Source: Glaciecola sp047637355
Lineage (GTDB): Bacteria > Pseudomonadota > Gammaproteobacteria > Enterobacterales > Alteromonadaceae
Length of the DNA stretch: 26,098 nucleotides
Reading direction: 5' to 3'
Assembly: GCA_047637355.1 (NCBI GenBank)
Contig: JBLIKA010000043.1
Coordinates: 1 to 26,098 of the forward strand
The number at the start of each line of letters is the position of its first letter. Position 1 is the first letter of the stretch. The notes below the pieces were generated by a model. That model was not told the origin of the DNA. It saw nothing but the letters and a program-made list of their open reading frames with translations, and searched no databases. This document shows positions 1 through 7,145 of the stretch, piece by piece. Position numbers and translations under genes: made by a program.

Positions 1-174
1 AAAAGAGGAGTATTCAAAATCACTCGTCATATTTAACTCATTATAAATAACTCGTAACTTTCTGATTGAAAAAAAGGGAACAATACCGGTATTTAAGTAT
101 GCGTCAAATTGCGACTCAGCATTATCACCAAGACCAAAAAACGGGTCAGACTCCACTTTCATTACTTCGCGCAT
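1..174 (-). CDS. 5' part of an unrecognised protein gene, runs off the left edge
   Basis: An open frame starts with ATG at 172-174 on the minus strand and stays open to base 1, giving the first 58 residues of a protein. A GAGGA-type ribosome binding site lies about 7 bases upstream of the ATG. The protein starts MREVMKVESDPFFGLGDNAE and contains a short aromatic stretch (PFFF) near residue 35. A second in-frame ATG occurs at 28-30. I do not recognise the family and see no signal peptide or membrane segment in the visible part. The good ribosome site, the start codon and the absence of stops support a real gene. It is divergent from sbcB across a 563-bp non-coding gap. Confidence 0.55.
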   Translation of the reverse strand, partial: MREVMKVESDPFFGLGDNAESQFDAYLNTGIVPFFSIRKLRVIYNELNMTSDFEYSSF

Positions 175-737
175 AACAACTTCCTCATTAAAAATGATGT
201 CTATATTATAGTCCGAAATTAAATATTTGCTATAGAACGAAAAAAGCTAAATATGCTTTGTATTTACGCTAAAAAGTATTTGAGAATTGGAAATACCGTC
301 TCCTACCTAGGCTAAATTAAACTCAGTGCATTACGAATTATTTCTTTAGCAAAAAATAGTATCAAAATACAAATTTTATGCAAAAATATAATAACTAATA
401 AAAACAATCTACCGGCGTAGTCACGAGTTAACAAAATATAATATCCCTGCATTAAATAATATCCCTGCATTAAATAATATCCCTGCATTAAATAATATCC
501 CTGCATTAAATAATAAACCCGGATAAGTCGCTAATAAATGTAATAAAAACCTATTAAAATCTGACTTGAAATCCCACAACAATTAGCGTTTAAAATTTTA
601 AATTATTGAATAAATTCATACGCTAAGCTTACCAATAATCAACTTTCAAAATAAAATTGCTTCGGGTCAGGTTTAAAGTTGGTTTAAGCGTGATAAAGTG
701 ACAATATTAAAATGAGAATAAGCCAACAAATAAAAAC
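175..737. other. Long non-coding gap between divergent genes
   Basis: This 563-bp stretch is very AT-rich and has no convincing gene on either strand. It must contain the promoters of the minus-strand gene at the left edge and of sbcB, but I could not place either with confidence. Its one clear structure is the 18-bp tandem array at 438-514. A minus-strand frame at 312-506 owes its start to that array and is treated as spurious. Confidence 0.6.
438..514. repeat. Four perfect 18-bp tandem repeats plus a partial fifth
   Basis: The unit ATAATATCCCTGCATTAA is repeated without a mismatch at 438-455, 456-473, 474-491 and 492-509, followed by a 5-base partial copy. The period is a multiple of three, so the minus strand reads as repeated MQGYYL, but no gene seems to use it. 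Perfect identity suggests recent slippage or expansion. Each unit carries a TAATAT/TATAAT-like core, so an effect on transcription is possible but unproven. Confidence 0.9.
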
Positions 738-2258
738 ATGTCATCATCCTCAGCAAAAGAGATATTTAAAGATATATTGGTAGACTTGTCCATTAAGAAG
801 AATGGCCGAGATGATTACGCTGAGTATTCAGGGCCGACATTATTATGGCACGATTATGAAACTTGGGGAGTTGACCCGAAACACGATTTTCCTTGCCAGT
901 TTGCTGCTATTAGAACAGACTTAGAGCTCAATATTATTGCAAACCCGGTAAGCTATTTCTGCCAAATTCCTAATGACTACGTTCCACATCCTATAGCCTG
1001 CCTAGTGACTGGAATTACCCCACAACAGAGTCTAAGAGATGGATACATAGAAGCCGAATTTGCAGCCAAGATTGCACTGGTAATGGATAAACCCGACACT
1101 TGTATTGTAGGCTATAACAGTATTCGATTTGACGATGAGGTTACTCGATTTCTTCGCTACAGAAACTTCTATGACCCGTATGAACGTGAATGGAAAAATG
1201 GTAACAGCCGTTGGGACATTATTGATCTCGCAAGGGCTTGTTATGCATTGCGCCCTGAGGGTATTAAATGGCCTTTAAAAGACAATGGGGTTATTTCTTT
1301 TAAATTAGAAGACCTAACTACGGCGAACGGAATTACTCACGAATCTGCCCACGATGCGGTGTCCGATGTGAAGGCCACAATTGCTTTCGCTCAGTTAATG
1401 AAAGTAAAACAACCTAAGTTATTTGACTTCTACTTTTCACTACGCAATAAAACCACGGTGATGCAAAATATTGATGTTGCCAATCAAAAGCCCTTTTTGC
1501 ACATTAGCGGAATGCTGCCTGCTGCTCAGGGTTGTTGCAGTTGGTTCATGCCAATATCGATGCATCCAACAAATAAAAACGCGATTATTTGTCTGGACTT
1601 GGCGTCCGACTTGTCGGTTATCAAAAACATGAGTTCAATTGAATTAAAAGAAATACTTTATACAAAGCAAGATGAGCTGCCAATCGGTGTCAAAAAGCCA
1701 GGTATAAAGCTAGTGCATATCAATAAATCCCCATTTGTGGCGCCTGCAAAAACGCTGACACCAGAGCATGCAGAAAGACTCAATATAAACCGAGAAACCT
1801 GTTTACAAAATCATGATTTTATTAAAGGAATTCTCAATATTACTGAAAAGCTATCTGCCGTTTTCGTAGACGAAAATAGACACCATGGTGAAGTTGATAT
1901 CGACGCAGCACTTTATCATCGCGGTTTCGCTTCTTCAGCCGATAAACAATGGATGACAGAAATTAAAATGGCGCGTTCAGAACAGTTAGCAGTTTGGCAA
2001 GACAGAGCCCCAGACGCACTTTATGCTGAGCAACTGATGCGGTACAGAGCTAGAAATTTCCCAAATACATTAGACCAATCAGAGTTAGATAGATGGCAGG
2101 CGCATCGAAAGGATAGATTTACAACTGACAACAAGAAATCCTGCCTGTCCATTGCAGAGTGTCAAATGGAAATAGCAGCGCTTTCTGAAAAACACGCGGA
2201 TGATGTGAATAAAGTAAATTTACTATCGACAGTCACTCGTTATATCGAACAATTGTAA
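738..2258 (+). CDS. sbcB: Exodeoxyribonuclease I (3'-5' ssDNA exonuclease)
   Basis: Encodes a 506-residue DEDDh exonuclease that degrades single-stranded DNA from the 3' end in recombination and mismatch repair. The catalytic residues can be read directly: D39 and E41 in HDYETWG, D132 in YNSIRFDDEV, H205 and D210 in HDAVSD. Each sits exactly 24 residues later than its E. coli ExoI counterpart (D15, E17, D108, H181, D186), so the exonuclease domain aligns without a gap and the protein carries an N-terminal extension. The C-terminal half corresponds to the SH3-like and helical domains of ExoI. No strong ribosome binding site precedes the ATG at 738, and TTG codons at 777 and 786 are alternative starts, so the extension might be partly untranslated. 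FapA-like gene follows after 79 bp in the same direction. Confidence 0.95.
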   Translation: MSSSSAKEIFKDILVDLSIKKNGRDDYAEYSGPTLLWHDYETWGVDPKHDFPCQFAAIRTDLELNIIANPVSYFCQIPNDYVPHPIACLVTGITPQQSLRDGYIEAEFAAKIALVMDKPDTCIVGYNSIRFDDEVTRFLRYRNFYDPYEREWKNGNSRWDIIDLARACYALRPEGIKWPLKDNGVISFKLEDLTTANGITHESAHDAVSDVKATIAFAQLMKVKQPKLFDFYFSLRNKTTVMQNIDVANQKPFLHISGMLPAAQGCCSWFMPISMHPTNKNAIICLDLASDLSVIKNMSSIELKEILYTKQDELPIGVKKPGIKLVHINKSPFVAPAKTLTPEHAERLNINRETCLQNHDFIKGILNITEKLSAVFVDENRHHGEVDIDAALYHRGFASSADKQWMTEIKMARSEQLAVWQDRAPDALYAEQLMRYRARNFPNTLDQSELDRWQAHRKDRFTTDNKKSCLSIAECQMEIAALSEKHADDVNKVNLLSTVTRYIEQL

Positions 2259-2337
2259 AAGCTTGGGATTACTGCTAAAACAAACTAATGAGTTGTAATA
2301 TTTCAATTATGATTCGACAAGGTGTATAAAACGTAAT

Positions 2338-3984
2338 ATGAAAGGTGTAACGCTAACCGTAAACAAAGCCACTGGACAATTGTTGGCTATAGTCGATCCA
2401 TTAGTGGTCGATGGCACGCTTGATCTCAAAGCAGTAGAAAAATTTATTCAATCATCTGACTACAACCAGTTTTTCATTTTGGCTAGTGCTATTGAATCCT
2501 TATGTAAGCAAAGTAACGCTGCAAAAGCATCAAATAGTTTAGACGAGCAAACTCAAGTTGTCGGAGAAATCAGAGACGCAAAAGTAAGCATAAAAATAGC
2601 TGATGACCAAATGAGTGCTGAAATGACTATTGAGTCACCCTACTCTGGGGCGATCAGTTCTTATAATGATGTTATAGCTCTTTTACACCAAGAAGGCGTC
2701 AAAAGAGGCATCAGCAAAAAGAGAATTAATAATCTACTTTTTGAAGCTTCAGAAGCGAACAGCGGTATCGAGTTTACTAATGTAGTTGCCCGTGGACTTC
2801 CTCCTAGAGATGGCAAAACGTCAGTATTAAAACCACTTTTTCCTAATGCAATAGATAGAATTTTGCAGCCTCAAGAAGCGGACAACAACAAAGTTGATAT
2901 GCGCGATTTAGGTAACATTTTATGTGTTTCACAAAAAACTGCTGTTGCGCAAAGAAGCCCACCGAGTGAAGGCCGGGCAGGTTATACCGTAACGAATTCG
3001 CCTTTAATAGCCAAGACAGGTGAATGGAAAGAAATAAAGTTAGGTGTTAATACCTGCATTAGCCCTAATGATGAAAATATAATTTTAGCTACGGTCACAG
3101 GTCAGCCGAAGTTTGAAAATGAAATCATGAATGTCGATGACACCTTTCAAACCAAAGGAGTCAATGTTGGAACTGGTAATATAAATTATGCGGGCGCTGT
3201 TATTGTTAACGGTGATGTCACTGAAAGTATGCAAGTTATTGCAAAAGGCGATATTACAATAAACGGTTTTGTAGAATCGGCTACGATTCGAGCCGGAGGT
3301 GATATTATTATCACCGAAGGCGCTATGGGAAAGATGAACGAAGAAGACTGCAGATTGCATGCTAAAGGCAGCGTATTTGTGCAACACGGGCAAGGCCTTG
3401 ATATTGTCGCCGGGAAAAACCTAAATGTGCGCAAACAACTCGCTTATTCGCGAGTAAAGACAGGAGGAACTGTCACTATTGGTGATCCTGAAAAGCCAAT
3501 GGGTAGCATATTCGCAAGTACTATACAATGTGGTTCAACACTTTATGCAGGAGTAGTTGGTGCAGTATCAGGCAGTTCATTGACCGTTGATTTTAGTGAA
3601 GGCGTGAACTTATTAAACACCCGCTATGACTCTATTTTAACGGCGCTGAAACAACTAAGAGAGAACAACTTTGATCATGGAGTCAAGTTGCGTGAATTGC
3701 ATTCAAAACATGTTCCTAATGCGCTTATTAATCAACTTAATAAAATGGACTCTGCTTTTGAATCGGAAAAGCATCTTTTGAATTGGTTAGAAGGTATCGA
3801 AACAGAAATGCGTAAAGCGAAGGTCGCTTATGAAAAGAATGCAAAGGTAGTCGCTTACAAAGAACTATTTCCTGGCGTCTCGATAAAAATCAACAAACGT
3901 ACTTGGCAATCTAATAAAGAATATTTTAAATCTGCTATTAGCTTAATCGATGGTAAGTGGCAATATACCCCCCTACTGAAATAA
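2338..3984 (+). CDS. FapA/DUF342 family protein
   Basis: A 548-residue protein of the DUF342 (FapA, 'flagellar assembly protein A') family. The N-terminal third resembles the FapA N-terminal domain (ISKKRINNLLFEA; a glycine/proline-rich GLPPRDGK segment near residue 155). The middle, about residues 255-420, is a run of short glycine-spaced beta strands (VNVGTGNINYAGAVIVNGDV, IVAGKNLNVRKQ, VTIGDPEKPMGS) typical of the polymer-forming right-handed beta-helix of this family. The C-terminal part, about 430-520, is charged and probably helical or coiled coil. Family members occur near polar flagellar and chemotaxis genes and as stand-alone genes; no flagellar gene is visible here, so the exact role is open. 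It is probably cytoplasmic, with no signal peptide or membrane segment. Gene order with sbcB suggests but does not prove co-transcription. Confidence 0.85.
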   Translation: MKGVTLTVNKATGQLLAIVDPLVVDGTLDLKAVEKFIQSSDYNQFFILASAIESLCKQSNAAKASNSLDEQTQVVGEIRDAKVSIKIADDQMSAEMTIESPYSGAISSYNDVIALLHQEGVKRGISKKRINNLLFEASEANSGIEFTNVVARGLPPRDGKTSVLKPLFPNAIDRILQPQEADNNKVDMRDLGNILCVSQKTAVAQRSPPSEGRAGYTVTNSPLIAKTGEWKEIKLGVNTCISPNDENIILATVTGQPKFENEIMNVDDTFQTKGVNVGTGNINYAGAVIVNGDVTESMQVIAKGDITINGFVESATIRAGGDIIITEGAMGKMNEEDCRLHAKGSVFVQHGQGLDIVAGKNLNVRKQLAYSRVKTGGTVTIGDPEKPMGSIFASTIQCGSTLYAGVVGAVSGSSLTVDFSEGVNLLNTRYDSILTALKQLRENNFDHGVKLRELHSKHVPNALINQLNKMDSAFESEKHLLNWLEGIETEMRKAKVAYEKNAKVVAYKELFPGVSIKINKRTWQSNKEYFKSAISLIDGKWQYTPLLK

Positions 3985-3989
3985 GTGAT

Positions 3990-4021
3990 AAAAAAACCCG
4001 AAAGTTTGTCTAACTTTCGGG
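3990..4021 (-). terminator. Intrinsic terminator of atoB
   Basis: A perfect 10-bp stem (CCCGAAAGTT at 3997-4006 with AACTTTCGGG at 4012-4021) encloses a 5-base loop. On the minus strand it is followed by a run of seven T (3990-3996), so it is a textbook rho-independent terminator 45 bp after the atoB stop. On the plus strand the stem has no T-run directly after it, although it could still slow readthrough from the FapA-like gene. Confidence 0.9.
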
Positions 4022-4066
4022 GAACTTCACGATGCCCTTTTATTTATTTTTAACATCGTCTATGTC

Positions 4067-5239
4067 CTAAAGTATCTCGACAGCTAATGCAGTTGCTTCT
4101 CCTCCACCAATACACAGAGCAGCAATACCTTTCTTTAGGCCTCTTTGCTTTAATGCATGCAGTAACGTAACTACAATACGTGCGCCCGATGCACCAATTG
4201 GATGACCTAATGCACAAGCACCGCCTTTCACGTTAACCTTGCTTACGTCCAAGCCTAATTTCATTACACCCAACATGGTTACCATAGCAAAAGCCTCATT
4301 GATTTCAAATAAATCAATGTCGTCTCTCGTCCATCCCGTTTTAGCCAGCACTTTTTCAATAGCGCCAACTGGCGCTACAGTGAAATCTTCGGGCTTAATG
4401 GCATTCGTTGCGTGAGCAACAATTCTTGCTAATGGTTTAAGACCTAATGCAGCTGCCTTTGAAGCAGACATTACTACCAACGCTGCAGCACCGTCTGAAA
4501 TGGAGCTAGAATTTGCAGCAGTTACCGTACCGTCTTTTTTGAAAGCTGCCCTTAAACTCGATATTTTTTCAGGTTTCGCGTTACCTGGACCTTCATCTGT
4601 GTCAATAACAAAATCGCCTTTACGGTCTTTAACCGAAACCGGTGCAATTTCATTGACAAAGGTGCCATCAGCAATAGCTGTATTAGCTTTTAATAATGAA
4701 CTGACCGCAAATTCATCCATTTGCTCGCGCGTAATACCTTCAGAATCAGCAGTATCCTGTGCGAAGCAGCCCATTGCTTTGTTATCGTAAGCATTTTCAA
4801 GCCCATCTAACATCATGTGGTCTATGACTTTGCCATGGCCCATACGATATCCTGCTCGCGCCTTCGGCAGTATATAAGGTGCATTACTCATACTTTCCAT
4901 GCCCCCAGCTATAATCACCTCAGCACTGCCCGCATAAATTAAATCATGCGCTAACATTATCGCTTTCATACCTGAGCCACAGACTTTATTAATCGTAGTG
5001 GCGCCCACCGACAATGGTAAACCTGCACCTAATGTTGCTTGACGTGCGGGCGCCTGGCCTAAACCAGCGGGCAAAACGCACCCCATAATAACCTCATCAA
5101 TTTGACCATAATCAATTCCATGTATAGCAGCTGCAATTGCCGTTGCACCTAACTCTGTCGCAGGAACTGCTGACAAAGCGCCCATGAAACCGCCCATTGG
5201 TGTTCTTTTTGCCGCAACTATTACAATTGAATCACTCAT
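4067..5239 (-). CDS. atoB: Acetyl-CoA C-acetyltransferase (thiolase II)
   Basis: A 390-residue thiolase that interconverts two acetyl-CoA with acetoacetyl-CoA plus CoA. The nucleophilic cysteine is C87 in NKVCGSGMKAI, and the other active-site residues are H346 in GGACALGHPIGASGAR and C376 in CIGGGEATA; NEAFAM is also present. Length and motifs fit biosynthetic/acetoacetyl-CoA-type thiolases rather than the FadA long-chain type. It has an AGGAAA ribosome site upstream of ATG. It is transcribed divergently from liuR and shares a 191-bp intergenic region with it that holds the putative LiuR operator. Leucine breakdown ends in acetoacetate and acetyl-CoA, so AtoB most likely closes that pathway once acetoacetate has been activated; no CoA-transferase or acetoacetyl-CoA synthetase is visible in the window. 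Confidence 0.93.
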   Translation of the reverse strand: MSDSIVIVAAKRTPMGGFMGALSAVPATELGATAIAAAIHGIDYGQIDEVIMGCVLPAGLGQAPARQATLGAGLPLSVGATTINKVCGSGMKAIMLAHDLIYAGSAEVIIAGGMESMSNAPYILPKARAGYRMGHGKVIDHMMLDGLENAYDNKAMGCFAQDTADSEGITREQMDEFAVSSLLKANTAIADGTFVNEIAPVSVKDRKGDFVIDTDEGPGNAKPEKISSLRAAFKKDGTVTAANSSSISDGAAALVVMSASKAAALGLKPLARIVAHATNAIKPEDFTVAPVGAIEKVLAKTGWTRDDIDLFEINEAFAMVTMLGVMKLGLDVSKVNVKGGACALGHPIGASGARIVVTLLHALKQRGLKKGIAALCIGGGEATALAVEIL

Positions 5240-5365
5240 TACACTTTTCCTGTTGTTAATAAAATAACCCCATTAACTAATATAGATTACTTTAGGTCAT
5301 TTAATGGCTAACTTTAGTGCTAGCTAAGGTTTAGATTTAATTTTGTTGATCTGCATTAAACTTTG

Positions 5366-5411
5366 CTTTACCTTTACGTTAACTCAGCCTTACGTTAACG
5401 TAAAGGTAAAG
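5366..5411. promoter_or_regulatory. Perfect 18-bp inverted repeat, likely LiuR operator
   Basis: CTTTACCTTTACGTTAAC at 5366-5383 is exactly the reverse complement of 5394-5411, with 10 bases between. Inside the right arm lies a perfect 14-bp palindrome TTACGTTAACGTAA (5390-5403). The position, 20 bp before liuR and inside the atoB/liuR divergent region, and the ACGTTAACGT core fit a binding site for a MerR-family LiuR controlling both directions. Family knowledge: MerR regulators bind palindromes of this size. Inference: two overlapping dimers may bind, one per arm. If transcribed, the same sequence could form an 18-bp hairpin in the 5' leader. Confidence 0.8.
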
Positions 5412-5430
5412 AACGAAAAAAGGTAACAAC

Positions 5431-5829
5431 ATGTCTCAGGAACAGCAATATTCAATTGGCGAATTATCCAAGTTGTTCAATATTACTGCACGCTCTATTC
5501 GTTTTTACGAAGAACAAGACTTATTGGTTCCTGAACGAAAAGGACAAAGTCGAATATATCATTTAAAAGATAAAGTAAGACTTAAATTGATTCTTCGCGG
5601 GAAACGACTTGGCTTTTCTTTAGCTGAAATCAAAACCCTTTTTGAATTATATGATACCAACTTAACTAGTGCCGCTCAGCTTGAAACCATGCTGGCGTTA
5701 ACAGAACAGAAACGAGCAGTTTTGAATCAACAATTAAATGATATACAAACGCTCATGAATGAATTGGATGACGTGGAAGCACGTTGTAAAGACGAATTAA
5801 CTGAATTGCAAAGAGGTAATAACCTATGA
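5431..5829 (+). CDS. liuR: MerR-family regulator of leucine/isovalerate catabolism
   Basis: A 132-residue MerR-type repressor or activator. The N-terminal winged helix-turn-helix is clear: YSIGELSKLFNITARSIRFY followed by EEQDLLVPERKG, then the RIY wing. Residues about 60-120 form the long helical dimerisation segment (LTEQKRAVLNQQLNDIQTLM). The short C-terminus lacks metal-binding cysteines in the arrangement of the metal sensors (only one Cys, near the end). It is the first gene of the liu operon and its stop overlaps the liuA start (ATGA), so it is co-transcribed with the enzymes and likely regulates itself. LiuR orthologues in Gammaproteobacteria control liu genes; the ligand is not shown by sequence. 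The start is ATG 5431, preceded by a modest AGGT. Confidence 0.9.
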   Translation: MSQEQQYSIGELSKLFNITARSIRFYEEQDLLVPERKGQSRIYHLKDKVRLKLILRGKRLGFSLAEIKTLFELYDTNLTSAAQLETMLALTEQKRAVLNQQLNDIQTLMNELDDVEARCKDELTELQRGNNL

Positions 5830-6995
5830 ATGCGCCCTACCCAACTCTCAACTTTGGTCTTGGTGAAGACATCGATATGCTTCGAGACCATGTGTATAAC
5901 TTCGCACAAAGCGAAATTGCGCCACTTGCTGGAAAAGCAGACGAAGACAACATGTTTCCAAATCATCTTTGGACTAAATTTGGTGATATGGGTTTATTGG
6001 GTGTGACGGTTACCGAAGAGTTTGGCGGTTCGGATATGGGGTATCTTGCACATACGGTCGCAATGGAAGAGATTTCAAGAGCTTCAGCGGGGATCGGCCT
6101 TAGCTATGGTGCACATTCAAACTTATGTGTGAACCAGTTGGCCAAAAACGGAACTCAAGCACAAAAAGAAAAGTATTTACCTAAATTAGTCTCAGGTGAG
6201 CATATTGGCGCATTAGCGATGAGTGAGCCTAATGCGGGTTCCGATGTTGTTAGTATGAAACTAAAGGCAGATAAAGTTGGCGACAAATTTATACTAAACG
6301 GCAACAAAATGTGGATTACTAACGGTCCTGATGCTCACGTATTCATTATATATGCGAAAACTGACGTCACCGCAGGTGCAAAAGGTATCACCGCATTTAT
6401 CGTTGAAAAAGGAACGCCTGGCTTTACTCAAGCACAGAAACTAGACAAACTGGGAATGCGTTCATCAAATACCTGCGAATTAGTTTTACAGGACTGTGAA
6501 GTTCCTGCTGAAAATATTATTGGTGGGCTTGGCGGCGGTGTAAAAGTGCTTATGAGTGGTCTTGATTATGAGCGATTGGTTTTGTCTGGTGGGCCATTAG
6601 GCATCATGCAAGCTTGTATGGATATTGTTATACCTTATATCCATGACCGTAAGCAATTCGGAAAATCGATTGGCGAATTCCAATTGGTACAAGGGAAAGT
6701 GGCTGATATGTATACTCAAATGAATGCAGCTAGAGCTTACGTTTATGCCGTTGCTCGTTCATGTGACCGCGGTGAAACAACGCGCAAAGACGCCGCGGGT
6801 GCTATATTGTATAGCGCAGAGTTAGCAACCAAAATGGCCTTAGATGCTATTCAGTTATTAGGCGGTAATGGTTATATTAATGAATATCCAGCCGGTCGTC
6901 TTTTACGCGATGCCAAGTTGTATGAGATTGGCGCGGGCACCAGTGAGATCCGTCGAATGCTGATTGGTAGAGAGTTATTTAAAGAATCAACATAG
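5826..6995 (+). CDS. liuA: Isovaleryl-CoA dehydrogenase
   Basis: A 389-residue FAD acyl-CoA dehydrogenase that oxidises isovaleryl-CoA to 3-methylcrotonyl-CoA. Acyl-CoA dehydrogenase signatures are present (AMSEPNAGSDVVSM, KMWITNGPDA, QLLGGNGY, RDAKLYEIGAGTSE). The placement of the catalytic base is diagnostic: E249 in GLDYERLVLSGGP matches the glutamate of isovaleryl-CoA dehydrogenases, while the position used by most short- and medium-chain enzymes (after YEI, residue 369) is glycine. The start overlaps the liuR stop by four bases (ATGA) and has an AGAGG ribosome site inside liuR. Electrons would pass to ETF; no ETF genes are in the window. A terminator-like hairpin follows 60 bp after the stop. 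Confidence 0.95.
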   Translation: MNAPYPTLNFGLGEDIDMLRDHVYNFAQSEIAPLAGKADEDNMFPNHLWTKFGDMGLLGVTVTEEFGGSDMGYLAHTVAMEEISRASAGIGLSYGAHSNLCVNQLAKNGTQAQKEKYLPKLVSGEHIGALAMSEPNAGSDVVSMKLKADKVGDKFILNGNKMWITNGPDAHVFIIYAKTDVTAGAKGITAFIVEKGTPGFTQAQKLDKLGMRSSNTCELVLQDCEVPAENIIGGLGGGVKVLMSGLDYERLVLSGGPLGIMQACMDIVIPYIHDRKQFGKSIGEFQLVQGKVADMYTQMNAARAYVYAVARSCDRGETTRKDAAGAILYSAELATKMALDAIQLLGGNGYINEYPAGRLLRDAKLYEIGAGTSEIRRMLIGRELFKEST

Positions 6996-7055
6996 CATCA
7001 GAAACGCACTATACGAGCCCCTAAACCAAGGGTTGCGTCAGTCAAAACCGAACGT

Positions 7056-7078
7056 CGCTTAGCAATAAGCGGCTTTTT
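7056..7078 (+). terminator. Terminator-like hairpin between liuA and liuB
   Basis: CGCTTA (7056-7061) pairs with TAAGCG (7066-7071) around a GCAA tetraloop, followed by GC and five T (7074-7078). It sits in the unusually long 150-bp liuA-liuB spacer. It resembles a weak intrinsic terminator or attenuator that would lower expression of the downstream genes relative to liuRA. The stem is short, so full termination is unlikely. Confidence 0.55.
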
Positions 7079-7145
7079 CGCACTGTTATGCATCGCCGTG
7101 ACAAAAGCGAATTTGCCTTTAAATGCCATTATATGAGGTGCATGA

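Noticed and set aside
312..506. Minus-strand 64-codon frame beginning with repeated MQGYYL
   Set aside because: Its start lies inside the 18-bp tandem array, it has no ribosome site, and the rest is AT-rich hydrophobic sequence expected by chance.
438..514. CRISPR-like array
   Set aside because: The repeats are contiguous with no spacers and no cas genes are nearby.
3085..3434. Two minus-strand frames of 82 and 102 codons
   Set aside because: They lie antisense inside the FapA-like gene, overlap one another and show no family motifs.
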